Origin: Neorickettsia sennetsu str. Miyayama
Lineage (GTDB): Bacteria > Pseudomonadota > Alphaproteobacteria > Rickettsiales > Anaplasmataceae
DNA length: 64,000 bases
Direction of reading: 5' to 3'
Assembly: GCF_000013165.1 (NCBI RefSeq)
Contig: NC_007798.1
Span: 310,001-374,000 of the forward strand
Below the pieces are notes generated by a model. The model made no database searches, was not told the DNA's origin, and worked only from the letters and a program-made list of their open reading frames with translations. This document shows, in pieces, positions 37,300 through 46,760 of the stretch (the stretch's first letter is position 1; the number at the start of each line of letters is the position of its first letter). A program made the position numbers and the translations under genes.

Positions 37300-37327
37300 A
37301 TTATAAAATTTTTCTTTTATTTATCAA
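37300..37327 (-). promoter_or_regulatory. Likely promoter of ftsH
   Basis: On the minus strand TTGATA (37322-37327), 16 bases, then a perfect TATAAT (37300-37305). The -10 ends 35 bases before the ftsH ATG. Confidence 0.6.
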
Positions 37328-37552
37328 TTGTGGTGACGTCTGACTTTTCCCTACAATCTCTGCAGTTGTGCATACAAAATAACTTTATTAATTTGGCTAG
37401 GAGTGAATTTTGGCGTTAGGGCAATTTTTTCATGCAAGAAAGGACACTTCTAAGATCAGCGTACTTAACGCAGCGATATTCGACGTAAAAGAGCTTTCAT
37501 AAATGGTGCAATATCATGTACCTTTTAATGGCTCCATTATCTTTTCCTTTGT

Positions 37553-40183
37553 ATGAAATTCACTTTTGGGTGGTTATTAGAACATCTAGATACGACACTT
37601 TCTTTAGAGCAAGTTGTGGAAGCACTGATATCTTTGGGTTTTGAGGTGGAAAATTGTCACTCGATAGGGAGGGGTTTTATCGTAGCACAGGTTACTGAAT
37701 GTAATAAGCATCCAGGAGCAGATAGATTGACTCTCTGCAAGGTTTTTGATGGTACGCAAGAACTACAGATTGTCTGCGGTGCACCAAATGTAAGGGGTGG
37801 TCTTAAAGTTGTACTTGCGCAGGTTGGTGCAGTTCTACCGTGCAATATGATGAAAATTAAGAAGAGTAAAATCAGAGGATGCGAGAGCCTAGGAATGCTC
37901 TGTTCTCTAGAGGAGTTAGGACTTCCTGGAGGGGATAAGGGAGGTATTATTGAGCTCTCTGATGATTATAGAGTTGGGGATGCTTTCACAGTTGATCCAC
38001 TTATTGAAATTGCTGTCACACCTAACAGGGGCGATATGTTGAGTGTATATGGCGTGGCAAGGGAATTAGCTGCAGGGGGATACGGTGTTCTCATTGGCAC
38101 GTATAAGCCATCCTTTGATGGCTTATACACGGAACGTAACCATGAAAGCGGGTGGCATGACTCTTGTGAAGTAGAGAACATTACACCTAATCATGGTAGC
38201 AATGTGTTAAGTTCTCCTCTCACTGATTCTCAAGGCAGCGCAGTGGTTGATGAATTAGCTAGTAATCTCCTTAAGAAGGATGCGAATGTAGAAGATGATG
38301 CCAATATTCTATTTAATATTTGTGACTCCACTGCCTGCCGAAAATTTTCTGGATTAGTGATCAGAAATGTGAAAAATTGCGTCTCTCCAGACTGGCTTAG
38401 GAATAAGGTGGAAAGAGTAGGTGTAAAATCAATTTCTGCTCTCGTGGATATAGCAAACTATGTAATGTTCTCATACGGGTTACCATTACACATTTATGAT
38501 CTGGACAAAATTGCTGGTGAGACTCTACAAGTATCCGTATCAGATGAAGAATCCTACTTGGCCGCTTTAAATGATAAGGAATATCGCGTGCCACCTGGGT
38601 CCATAATAATTAGGGACCGAGATATGCAATTGCAGGCAGTTGCTGGAATTATAGGAAGTAAATTAGGTGCTTGTACATTGTCGACACGAAATATTTTTAT
38701 AGAAGCAGCTGTGTTTAATCCAGTAATGGTAGCTTCTACGAAAAGGGCTATGAAAATTAATACAGAATCTGCTTATCGATTTGAACGTGGTGTCGATCCA
38801 TATTTTACAGAGAAAGCACTAGTGCTTGCCGCTCAGCTGATATCTGATGTTTGTGCTGGGGAAAAAGAGAAAATAGAGAGCTTTTTCACCAAAGATGAGA
38901 GCAAATTCATAGATTTTTCTTTATCGTTTTTTAGCAAACTCACTGGTATAGAGCTCGATTCAAGTAAGGCAATTCAGATCCTTAAAGGACTGGGATTTGA
39001 AGTTCATGAGATGCGTATGCCTCATTACCGCACTTGCAGCGAGTCGCATTCTGATAACACTAACGTCGGGAATAGAAAAAATTTAGCTACTGAAGATTCC
39101 ATAGGCAATACTCATGTTTCAACTGCTGAGGTTGGGGTTAGTTCAAAAAAGGATTTGCAGATTTTCAGAGTTGTTCCGCCTAGTTGGCGTAGCGATGTTA
39201 TCACTCAGGCATGTATAGCTGAAGAGCTTCTCAGAGTATATGGTTATGCTCAACTTCGTAGTACTCCTCTGAAAAGTAAGATTCCAGTAATTTTCGAGAC
39301 TTCCAAGGAAGATAGAATCAGAGAATTATTATTGAACAGGGGTTTTTCTGAGGTAGTAACGTGGCCGTTCATATCAGAGAAGAAGTGTTCTGCTAATGAG
39401 AATATCTTGCGTATAAAAAATCCATTAGGTGCTGAGTTCAATGTTATGCGACCTAGTATCATTCCTAATTTGGTCGAAGTTGCCCAAAGGAATATCAAAA
39501 ACGGGCTTCACGTCATCAAGATTTTTGAAATAGGTAAAATTTATTCAACTATCTGTGAGAAAAAGATGCTTGCAGGGCTAATATATGGTGACTCATTTCC
39601 TAGAAATATGCATGAAAAAGCTCATAAGATGGATTTCTTTGACGCAAAAGCCGATGTAGAAGCACTTCTAACCTCTTTAGATTTAGGTGGGAGATACTCT
39701 TTTGAAAAATGCGATGGGCCGTCCTTATATCACCCTGGAAAAGTGTCTAATGTGAAAATCGAAGGCAAAGAGGTTGGTTTCATAGGGGAATTGCATCCAA
39801 GGGTTGCGTCAAATAGGCAGATTACCATATTTGAGTTATTTCTAGATAAACTTGCTTGCAATCTTAAATTAAAGGAAAACACTTTTGGCAAATTTCCGAT
39901 TGTCGAAAGGGATTTTTCCTTCGTATTTGATCTGGACAAAGTGCCACTTTGGGGTGATATTGAGAGGGGTTTGTACTTGATCAGTGATTTCATCAAAAAT
40001 GTGACTCTCTTTGATAAGTATGAAGGTGATTTTAAGGGAAAACGGATGTTGTCATTAGCCTTTTTCGTGAGTATGGAAAACCAAACGCATGGTTTATCGC
40101 AGGAAGAGATAAAAAGTCTCAGCGATCAAATTATATGTTTTGTACAGGGAAAGTTCTCGGGAACCTTGCGTTTAAGTTGTTGA
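37553..40183 (+). CDS. pheT: Phenylalanyl-tRNA synthetase beta subunit, with two insertions
   Basis: Partner of PheS in charging tRNA-Phe. 876 residues, longer than the usual roughly 790-800. Domains: tRNA-binding OB fold (about 40-150, FIVAQVTECNKHPGADRLTLC), TPNRGDMLSVYGVAREL, the B3/B4 domain, B5, and a C-terminal FDX anticodon-binding domain (FPIVERDFSFVFD). Extra sequence lies at about residues 183-250, between the REL helix and the B3/B4 domain, and again at about 490-538, in B5 before VVPPSWRSDV. Both are polar and low in complexity. The first contains a perfect 12-bp inverted repeat. Catalytic-core residues look intact. Start ATG 37553. pheS is not adjacent. Confidence 0.95.
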   Translation: MKFTFGWLLEHLDTTLSLEQVVEALISLGFEVENCHSIGRGFIVAQVTECNKHPGADRLTLCKVFDGTQELQIVCGAPNVRGGLKVVLAQVGAVLPCNMMKIKKSKIRGCESLGMLCSLEELGLPGGDKGGIIELSDDYRVGDAFTVDPLIEIAVTPNRGDMLSVYGVARELAAGGYGVLIGTYKPSFDGLYTERNHESGWHDSCEVENITPNHGSNVLSSPLTDSQGSAVVDELASNLLKKDANVEDDANILFNICDSTACRKFSGLVIRNVKNCVSPDWLRNKVERVGVKSISALVDIANYVMFSYGLPLHIYDLDKIAGETLQVSVSDEESYLAALNDKEYRVPPGSIIIRDRDMQLQAVAGIIGSKLGACTLSTRNIFIEAAVFNPVMVASTKRAMKINTESAYRFERGVDPYFTEKALVLAAQLISDVCAGEKEKIESFFTKDESKFIDFSLSFFSKLTGIELDSSKAIQILKGLGFEVHEMRMPHYRTCSESHSDNTNVGNRKNLATEDSIGNTHVSTAEVGVSSKKDLQIFRVVPPSWRSDVITQACIAEELLRVYGYAQLRSTPLKSKIPVIFETSKEDRIRELLLNRGFSEVVTWPFISEKKCSANENILRIKNPLGAEFNVMRPSIIPNLVEVAQRNIKNGLHVIKIFEIGKIYSTICEKKMLAGLIYGDSFPRNMHEKAHKMDFFDAKADVEALLTSLDLGGRYSFEKCDGPSLYHPGKVSNVKIEGKEVGFIGELHPRVASNRQITIFELFLDKLACNLKLKENTFGKFPIVERDFSFVFDLDKVPLWGDIERGLYLISDFIKNVTLFDKYEGDFKGKRMLSLAFFVSMENQTHGLSQEEIKSLSDQIICFVQGKFSGTLRLSC
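38101..38128. repeat. Perfect 28-bp palindrome inside the first pheT insertion
   Basis: Left arm GTATAAGCCATC (38101-38112), 4-base loop CTTT, right arm GATGGCTTATAC (38117-38128). All 12 base pairs are perfect. It lies in frame in pheT, encoding residues near 183-192, exactly where the protein departs from the usual PheT length. Confidence 0.9.
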
Positions 40184-40257
40184 GTATCTCAAATAGCATA
40201 AGTGTAAAGTTAATCCGAATATGGTAACGGGGATTCTGAGGTGAATTTTACTAAAAT

Positions 40258-41460
40258 ATGGAAATAAGATTGCAGTCATTGCACGACGGAGCACGTTTTA
40301 CAATTCTTGATTTAGGTAGTGATAGACTTAAGTGTGCGACATTTAAGTTCACAAATACTGGGGAGCTCGATCTAATTGGTGCTGCTGAGGTACCTACGGT
40401 TGGTATAAGGGGAGGTGCCGTAATCAACATAGAAAAGGCAAAGCGCTGCGTAATGGACGTTTTGGAGGCAACTGAGAGAGTTGCAGATGAGGCGATAGAT
40501 GATGTGTATGTTATTACCTCTGATACTAGTATTACAGGAAGGCATTACGGAGAAAAAATCGAAGTCAAGGATAAGAAGATTTCTACTGCAGATGTAGAGC
40601 TCATTAAGAAAAAAATCGCCGATAGGGCAAGCACTTCAATAATACACATGTCTCAACAAGAGTGTTTTATAGATGGGGTGCAGAGTGTCTCTAATCCGAT
40701 TGGAATGTACGGTGGGTGCTTAAGTTCGTCGTTTTATGTTGTGAGTGGCATTAAGACTATGATGCTCAACTTAGAGAATCTTATATCTCAGTGCAGCTTG
40801 AGATTTTTAGGATGTTCATTTGCTCCATATTCAGGGGGTTATTCTGTATTATCCAATGACGAGAAGGAGGTTGGTGCCCTTGTCGTCGATATGGGTGCAG
40901 TTTCAACAACTGGTGCTGTATTCAAAGATGGTCGTGTGTGTCATGTTGCTGGTGTTCCTATTGGTGGATCAAACGTCAGTAAGGACATAGCTTTTGGACT
41001 GAATATTGGTGTTTCAAGTGCGGACCTGCTAAAAAAGGACAGAGCAGCTCTTTTCTTGGATAAAAATAATGAGAGCAATCGCGTGGATCTTTCTCTTTTT
41101 TCTGATGTTTCACACCTTAAAGAAATTAGCATACGTGAAATTGCAGATATGGTGACTCCCCGCTTGGAAGAGACTTTCGAGTTGCTTAACGAGAAAGTTA
41201 AGGATGTTAACTTTTCTACGGTTGTGCTCACTGGAGGCGGTAGCAGGATAGGGAATATTAAGTGCATAGCAGAAAAAGTTTTCTCAAAAAAGGTGCGTAC
41301 TCACGGGAATACAAAAGTGCGCAATACCCATTATGGACCTGAATATAGTGCAATTTTTGGTCTGGCAACAATGATTCTTGATTTGCGCAAGGAAGCATTG
41401 GAGAAGAAGTCGGTGGGTTACATAAGAAAGATCCTGAACGCTGTTTCCATGAAGGGGTGA
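40258..41460 (+). CDS. ftsA: Cell division protein FtsA
   Basis: Actin-like ATPase that tethers FtsZ filaments to the membrane. 400 residues. Landmarks: FTILDLGSDRLKCATF (phosphate-1, with S in place of the usual T after GSD), LVVDMGAVSTTGAVFKDG (phosphate-2), VVLTGGGSRIGNI (adenosine motif) and PIGGSNVSKDIAFGL (subdomain 2A). The C-terminal amphipathic membrane-targeting helix may be VGYIRKILNAVSM. Start ATG 40258. ftsQ and ftsZ are not adjacent, so the usual dcw cluster is broken. Confidence 0.93.
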   Translation: MEIRLQSLHDGARFTILDLGSDRLKCATFKFTNTGELDLIGAAEVPTVGIRGGAVINIEKAKRCVMDVLEATERVADEAIDDVYVITSDTSITGRHYGEKIEVKDKKISTADVELIKKKIADRASTSIIHMSQQECFIDGVQSVSNPIGMYGGCLSSSFYVVSGIKTMMLNLENLISQCSLRFLGCSFAPYSGGYSVLSNDEKEVGALVVDMGAVSTTGAVFKDGRVCHVAGVPIGGSNVSKDIAFGLNIGVSSADLLKKDRAALFLDKNNESNRVDLSLFSDVSHLKEISIREIADMVTPRLEETFELLNEKVKDVNFSTVVLTGGGSRIGNIKCIAEKVFSKKVRTHGNTKVRNTHYGPEYSAIFGLATMILDLRKEALEKKSVGYIRKILNAVSMKG

Positions 41461-41772
41461 ATAGTAATAGGGATTGAATTTCCCCTATAGGGAATTTACA
41501 TGTCTCGACTGCGCTTAGTGTTTTTTCTAGCTGCTGTGATTCTACGTGAGACAGCCTTTTGATAAATTTATCTAGTACTTGAGCATTGTAAATTTGATTA
41601 TGGACGTACGGTACCGCGATATTCTGCTAACGAGAATTTTTCCTATGAGCGTTTGTCTCAAGAGGTGTTTAGACAGTTTAATGGTCTGAATCACTTTGCA
41701 TAACTTTACTACGTAACACCCGCCTTAGCGGTGGATGAGTGAATACTTCATTTTATAGAAAATAAGAAAGAC
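41461..41772. other. Convergent intergenic region, ftsA / DoxX-like
   Basis: A 312-bp space. A weak hairpin TTCCC-CTATA-GGGAA at 41480-41494 lies about 20 bases after the ftsA stop, without a proper T run. No coding signal. Confidence 0.35.
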
Positions 41773-42234
41773 CTATGCCGACAAACAATCGTGTCCTATT
41801 TTTTCTTCACTCGGAAGAGCTGACTGGGAAAAGCTAAATCCAAATAGAGCAAGAACACTTCCGGCCACCAACCAGTGAAAATACCCCGAAAGACAGCTAT
41901 GAGATAAATAAACAATAGTGGTCGCAACAAGCATCTGAAAGGATGCTACTCTGCTAAGGAGCCCAAGGCTAACTAAAAGCGCGGAGACAACGTCGCTCGC
42001 TGTACACAAAACCGCCCACAAAACACTTCCCAATAGCGAAAATCTGTATTCACACAAAGAGAACAGCAAGCAATACAAAAAGCCCGACAATCTAGAGAGA
42101 CCGTAATAAACAAAAGCCCCCGCCATCCAGAGTCTCACTGTCAAAACGAGTAACGGGACAAAATATTCCTCGAGAACTATCGGCACGCATCTGAGAACAC
42201 TGAAAAAAAATCGCGTTTTGGAATCCAACCTCAA
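41773..42234 (-). CDS. DoxX-like small membrane protein
   Basis: A 153-residue protein with four hydrophobic segments. The pattern VRLWMAGAFVYYGLSRLSGF, then VVSALLVSLGLLSRVASFQMLVATTIVYLSH, resembles the DoxX family (R-x-xxGxxFxxxGxxKL, then ExxGGLLLxLGLxTRxAA). Function is unknown, and DoxX members have been tied to redox or quinone-linked membrane processes. The frame starts with TTG at 42234, and another TTG follows two codons later. Neither has a clear ribosome site. It is divergent from nuoA. Confidence 0.55.
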   Translation of the reverse strand: MRLDSKTRFFFSVLRCVPIVLEEYFVPLLVLTVRLWMAGAFVYYGLSRLSGFLYCLLFSLCEYRFSLLGSVLWAVLCTASDVVSALLVSLGLLSRVASFQMLVATTIVYLSHSCLSGYFHWLVAGSVLALFGFSFSQSALPSEEKIGHDCLSA

Positions 42235-42392
42235 GAAGCGAGAAGTATAAAAAAGATGATAGCGATCGTATACCTATTCTTCTACTAAAGCAAGAGGGCT
42301 AAATCTTAGTTACAGCGAGCTAAGAACTAATGACACATTGCCATAGCGACAGTATAAAATCGTTACCTAGCTCTATTTATGTGCTCATAAAG

Positions 42393-42785
42393 ATGTTAGA
42401 ATCCTCAGTTGTTGGCATAGGAAAGTGGGTAGTGGAGGACTATATTTTCGTTGGTCTCTTCTTTGTTGTGGCGTGCTTCATTAGCTGCGTAATGCTTGCC
42501 TTGCCGGTTTTTATTGCGCCTTCTTCACATGAGAGGCACAAGGGTGATAGCTACGAGTGCGGCTTTGACAAATTAAGCTCTACTGGTGAAAGATTTAATG
42601 TCCGGTTTTATTTGGTGGGAATACTGTTTATCATCTTCGATCTGGAGATAATTTTCCTTTTCCCCTGGGCTGTAAGTGCTAGGGAACTTGGTCCTGCAGC
42701 TTTCGTTTCGGTATTAATCTTTCTCATTATTTTGACTGTCGGATTTGTGTATGAATTTGTTTCTGGTGCACTAGATTGGAGGTAA
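42393..42785 (+). CDS. nuoA: NADH-quinone oxidoreductase subunit A
   Basis: Membrane subunit of complex I with three helices, about 130 residues. Signature YECGFDKLSSTGERFNVRFYLVGILFIIFDLEIIFLFPWA (read in parts: YECGFD, RFYLVGILFIIFDLE, FLFPWA). The cysteine of the conserved loop is present. I choose ATG 42393. A frame opens at 42330, but its first 21 residues are not typical. First of the nuoABC cluster. Confidence 0.95.
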   Translation: MLESSVVGIGKWVVEDYIFVGLFFVVACFISCVMLALPVFIAPSSHERHKGDSYECGFDKLSSTGERFNVRFYLVGILFIIFDLEIIFLFPWAVSARELGPAAFVSVLIFLIILTVGFVYEFVSGALDWR

Positions 42786-42951
42786 ATGACCTGGTTGGGA
42801 GATTGGTTGTATCGGTAAAATCTATCTTTAGGCGCAGAGATGTGTTCGACCTGGTATCAGTTATTGTTTTAGCTTCTTGCATTGGGTTGTGTCGGTTTCA
42901 GTAGGTTGTAGGAGTAATCTAGGCTATTTTTGTTCAATTACTTGGTGCTTT

Positions 42952-43455
42952 ATGGGAAATGGTTTTAGTGATGTAAACGCACTTTCTAATGTTAGCAGTG
43001 ATGGTTATCTCGTTGCTAAACTTGACGACCTTATAAATTGGGCTAGGTCGGGTTCTTTGTGGCCGATGACTTTTGGTTTGGCGTGTTGTGCAGTTGAGAT
43101 GATGCATTTTACTGCTAGTCGATATGATATGGATAGATTTGGGATGATTTTCAGGCCGAGTCCAAGGCAGTCTGATGTTATGATTGTTGCAGGTACCCTG
43201 ACCAACAAGATGGCACCAGCACTCCGCAGGGTGTACGATCAAATGGCCGAGCCCAAGTATGTAATCTCAATGGGGAGTTGTGCTAATGGAGGGGGATACT
43301 ATCACTACTCATATTCTGTCGTAAGAGGTTGCGATAGGATTGTGCCCGTGGATGTATATGTTCCTGGTTGTCCGCCTACAGCAGAAGCGCTTTTGTACGG
43401 TGTTCTGTGCCTTCAGAAAAAAATAAACCGGCAGAGAAACTTTATCAGGAGATAA
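42952..43455 (+). CDS. nuoB: NADH-quinone oxidoreductase subunit B
   Basis: Carries the terminal [4Fe-4S] cluster N2, which hands electrons to quinone. About 167 residues. Cluster ligands: the adjacent pair in [10 protein letters not shown], then MGSCANGGG and [19 protein letters not shown] and [20 protein letters not shown] are conserved blocks. ATG 42952 is preferred. An upstream frame begins with TTG at 42877. It follows nuoA after about 170 bases, and nuoC begins 15 bases after it. Confidence 0.96.
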   Translation: MGNGFSDVNALSNVSSDGYLVAKLDDLINWARSGSLWPMTFGLACCAVEMMHFTASRYDMDRFGMIFRPSPRQSDVMIVAGTLTNKMAPALRRVYDQMAEPKYVISMGSCANGGGYYHYSYSVVRGCDRIVPVDVYVPGCPPTAEALLYGVLCLQKKINRQRNFIRR

Positions 43456-43470
43456 ACCGATTTACCGAAT

Positions 43471-44031
43471 ATGACTATTGACACAACTGAAGTTGATGCT
43501 CTAATTAATGCGCCTGGGCGGTGTGTTGTTAATTCTTCGCTGGAGTCTTTGGTTGAGCTTATCTCCCATCTGTCTTCCTGTGGTTTTGAGCAGCTAACTG
43601 ATATTTTTGGGATAGACTACCTAGAACGAGAGAAAAGAATTGAAGTTGTATACCTTTTGCTAGATTTGAAACGTAATAGAAGGTGTTGTGTGAAGGTGTC
43701 TGTAGATCCGGCTTCTGAGAAAGTCCCTACGTGTTGTGGTGTTTTTTCGGTTGCAAATTGGTTTGAAAGGGAGGTATATGATATGTATGGTGTGGTTTTT
43801 GAAGGCCATCCTGACCTCCGTAGGATACTTACCGATTACGAGTTTGAAGGTTTCCCAATGCTGAAAGACTTTCCTCTTACTGGTTATAAAGAGGTAAGGT
43901 ACGATCTTGAGTCGAAGGAGGTTGTTTATGAGAAAGTTGATCTTTCTCAGGATTATAGGTCGTTTGATTCTCTCACTCCGTGGAAAGGAGTAGGTCGTCC
44001 AAGTGATCCCTTCGATGGAAGGAAGGAGTAG
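43471..44031 (+). CDS. nuoC: NADH-quinone oxidoreductase subunit C
   Basis: The 30-kDa hydrophilic subunit of complex I, 186 residues. The diagnostic block is WFEREVYDMYGVVFEGHPDL, followed by RILTDYEFEGFPMLKDFPLTG. nuoD does not follow; a tRNA-Leu starts 6 bases after the stop, so the nuo operon is truncated here compared with free-living relatives. Start ATG 43471. Confidence 0.96.
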   Translation: MTIDTTEVDALINAPGRCVVNSSLESLVELISHLSSCGFEQLTDIFGIDYLEREKRIEVVYLLLDLKRNRRCCVKVSVDPASEKVPTCCGVFSVANWFEREVYDMYGVVFEGHPDLRRILTDYEFEGFPMLKDFPLTGYKEVRYDLESKEVVYEKVDLSQDYRSFDSLTPWKGVGRPSDPFDGRKE

Positions 44032-44037
44032 TTATGT

Positions 44038-44120
44038 GCCCTTGTGGCGGAATGGTAGACGCGGCAGACTCAAAATCTGCTATCCTCGCGGATGTGCTGG
44101 TTCAAATCCAGTCAAGGGTA
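44038..44120 (+). tRNA. tRNA-Leu (anticodon CAA)
   Basis: 83 nt with the long variable arm of class II tRNAs. GCCCTTG pairs with CAAGGGT (end G-T). The anticodon arm GCAGA-CTCAAAA-TCTGC gives CAA, and the T arm is CTGGTTCAAATCCAG. It starts 6 bases after the nuoC stop, so it is possibly processed from the nuo transcript. Confidence 0.95.
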
Positions 44121-44202
44121 TTTAGAGTTTTTTAGGTTCCCCTAAGTTTTCCGTTTTATGATTTCTTTGCTGGTTCCGTGATTTTGTCCTTTGGTTGAAC
44201 AG

Positions 44203-45207
44203 ATGAGAATAGCAATTAATGGTTTTGGTCGTATAGGTAGGGCCGTTCTAAGGATATTAATAGGTTCTCCGTGTGATGAATTAGAGATAGTAGCTGTGAA
44301 TACGCCTAGCGCAGTTGAAAGTTGTCTGCATCTTTTGAGATATGATTCTGTGCACGGAAAATTTGAGTGTTCGATGTCTTTAGCTGAGGACAACGTAGCT
44401 ATCCTAAATGGTGTACCAGTTCGATTTTCTAGCAAGACGGATATATCGCTTCTTGATTGGCGTGCTATAGGTGTTGACATTGTCTTAGAATGTAGCGGGG
44501 TTTTTAATTCTCACACTAAGGCGTCGGGTCACCTTAAGGTTGGTGCGAAAGCTGTTTTAGTTTCTGCACCCGTTTTGGATGCTGATTCTATAATAATTTA
44601 TGGGGTGAATCAGCACGCTTTAACTCCTTCTGATAGAATAATTTCAGTTGGTTCGTGTACCACCAATTGCCTCGCGCCGCTAATCGAAGTAGTGCATAAG
44701 AACTTTGGTGTTGAGGCCGCTTTTATGACTACCATACACTCATATACAAATGACCAAAATGTTGTTGACAATAGTCATAGAGATTTACGTCGTGGTAGGG
44801 CTTGTGGGACATCAATTATACCGACCACAACTGGGGTTACAAAGATTGTAGGGAAAATATTCCCGGAGTTAGCTGGGAAAATTGATGGTGTCGCAGTCAG
44901 GGTCCCGACTCCTAATGTTTCAATGGTGGATTTGACAGTTACCACTTCTAGATCCGTTACTGTTGATGAAGTAAATAGTGCATTTATCAAAGCAGAATCT
45001 TCTTATTTAGGGGGTGTTCTTTCAACTTGTGCTGAACCGCTTGTTTCAGTGGATTTCAACAGGGATCCGCATAGTGCGATAGTTGATCTTACTGGCACTT
45101 ATGTTGTTGAGGGTAGGTTGCTGCGTTTGGGTGCTTGGTATGATAATGAATGGGGATTTTCCGCGCGCATGTTGGATGTAGCCAGATTTATCAGCACTAA
45201 ATTGTAA
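44203..45207 (+). CDS. gap: Glyceraldehyde-3-phosphate dehydrogenase, NADP-type features
   Basis: Interconverts glyceraldehyde-3-phosphate and 1,3-bisphosphoglycerate. About 334 residues. MRIAINGFGRIGRAVLRI is the dinucleotide loop, SCTTNCLAP the catalytic cysteine, and the base histidine is in MTTIHSYTNDQ. Cofactor determinants are unusual: the acidic residue after strand 2 that selects NAD (VAxND) is replaced (VAVNTPS), and the usual Leu-Pro pair before HKDLRRAR is Asn-Ser (VVDNSHRDLRRGR). In studied GAPDHs these changes go with NADP use. ATG 44203 is chosen. A TTG frame opens at 44191. pgk follows after 315 bases. Confidence 0.95.
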   Translation: MRIAINGFGRIGRAVLRILIGSPCDELEIVAVNTPSAVESCLHLLRYDSVHGKFECSMSLAEDNVAILNGVPVRFSSKTDISLLDWRAIGVDIVLECSGVFNSHTKASGHLKVGAKAVLVSAPVLDADSIIIYGVNQHALTPSDRIISVGSCTTNCLAPLIEVVHKNFGVEAAFMTTIHSYTNDQNVVDNSHRDLRRGRACGTSIIPTTTGVTKIVGKIFPELAGKIDGVAVRVPTPNVSMVDLTVTTSRSVTVDEVNSAFIKAESSYLGGVLSTCAEPLVSVDFNRDPHSAIVDLTGTYVVEGRLLRLGAWYDNEWGFSARMLDVARFISTKL

Positions 45208-45522
45208 GACCTCGTATCTTCATTCGAGCCGTTCGCGAAATAGTCTGCTTTTGTTATACGCTGATGTAGCAAAAGGGTCGTTTTTGTGCTTTCAACCAGT
45301 TTAGTATCCATATTTTTTTATGTGGTCAGTTTGGATTGGAAAATTGCTTACTGATTACAGTGTCAAAATTCGTTATGTTGATAGGAATAGTTTTTAGTAT
45401 AATTTCGTTGGGTTGCATGGGTCTTCTTCCTTTCAAAAGGGATATTTCAGTTGTATTTAGCAGCACAGAAATGACATGACTGTCTACGTAAAATGTAATG
45501 AATTTTTCAATTTTATCGATAA
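45208..45522. other. Intergenic region between gap and pgk
   Basis: A 315-bp AT-rich space between two genes on the same strand. No gene, tRNA or strong hairpin was seen. It probably holds a separate pgk promoter. Confidence 0.4.
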
Positions 45523-46650
45523 ATGGTTGACGTAGAAGATGTAAAAGACTGCAGAGTAGTTCTTCGGGTCGATTTTAATGTTCCGGTTAATCAAGAGGGT
45601 TTAATAACTGACTTTTCCAGGATTGCGGTAGTTTTACCAACTATAAATCTACTTTTAAAAAATGGTTGCGCTATATTGTTGCTCTCTCATTTTGGTAAAC
45701 CAACTGCTGCTATCAAGGAGAAATTCTCATTTGAGAGAATCATTGGACAGATTTGTCAGTTCACTGGCTTAGATATAAGGGTTGTGTCAGATCTGAGCAA
45801 TGAACTTCTACTCAGACAAGGGGAGATTATTCTTTTAGAAAACGTGAGATTCTTTGCTGGCGAGGTGGAGAACGATTCTAAATTTGCAATGCTTATTGCA
45901 AGACACGGTGATGTGTATGTAAATGATGCTTTTTCTGTTTCGCACAGGGAACATGCATCCGTAGTAGGAATACCACAATTTCTTCCATCTGCTATGGGTT
46001 TGGCATTTTTACGGGAATATCAAGAGCTAGATAGTGCAGCTACGAAGGGTACTGTTGCAGTAATCGGTGGCAGTAAAATTTCGACGAAGCTGCCATTAAT
46101 ACGAGGTCTTCTAAAAAAAGTAAAAATGGTCATATTGGGTGGTGCTCTGGTAAATGTGATATTGCGTTCTAGAGGTTATAACGTGGGCAAATCCATGTGT
46201 GAGGATTGTCACTGTGATATTACATTACCTGAACTTTTTATACCATTTGATTTCGTTACCTCACATGGGGTTGAGGATCAAAATTTCCACTTTACCGATG
46301 CCAGGATGATTCCTCACAATGAAATGATTTTGGATATAGGGCCAGCATCGCTCATTGCAATGAAGGGCATTCTTTCAAAAGCAGAGAAAATTTTGTGGAA
46401 TGGTCCAATTGGTGCATTTGAATTTGAACCGTTTTGTAGTGGTACACATGAGTTAGCTAGATTTATTTCTTTTCTAACAAAGAATGCGAACATTAAGAGC
46501 ATAATAGGAGGAGGCGACACCTTAGCCGCAATTAAATCACTCCAGGAGCCATGTTTTTCCTATATCTCTACATCCGGTGGTGCTTTTCTTAAATTTCAGG
46601 AGGAGGGCACACTCCCTGGAATAGAAGCCATAAAAAAATGCAAAGTATAA
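45523..46650 (+). CDS. pgk: Phosphoglycerate kinase
   Basis: Transfers phosphate between 1,3-bisphosphoglycerate and ADP. 375 residues, slightly short (usually about 390-415). RVVLRVDFNVPV is the substrate-binding signature, LLSHFGKP the second, and ENVRFFAGE, YVNDAFSVSHREHAS, IGGSKISTKL and IIGGGDTLAAI follow (normally GGGDT/S). The extreme N-terminus is short, starting directly at VEDVKDCRVV. Start ATG 45523. With the NADP-type GAPDH it would serve triose and glycerol-phosphate supply. Confidence 0.95.
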   Translation: MVDVEDVKDCRVVLRVDFNVPVNQEGLITDFSRIAVVLPTINLLLKNGCAILLLSHFGKPTAAIKEKFSFERIIGQICQFTGLDIRVVSDLSNELLLRQGEIILLENVRFFAGEVENDSKFAMLIARHGDVYVNDAFSVSHREHASVVGIPQFLPSAMGLAFLREYQELDSAATKGTVAVIGGSKISTKLPLIRGLLKKVKMVILGGALVNVILRSRGYNVGKSMCEDCHCDITLPELFIPFDFVTSHGVEDQNFHFTDARMIPHNEMILDIGPASLIAMKGILSKAEKILWNGPIGAFEFEPFCSGTHELARFISFLTKNANIKSIIGGGDTLAAIKSLQEPCFSYISTSGGAFLKFQEEGTLPGIEAIKKCKV

Positions 46651-46760
46651 TCTTGATAAGTTATTGATAGCAGATATGTGTGAGAAGCATCAAATTGTAT
46701 ATGATGGCGAAGGTGGAAGCACTATAAATCAGATAGGAATTGGGGTTCTATCTTACTTCT

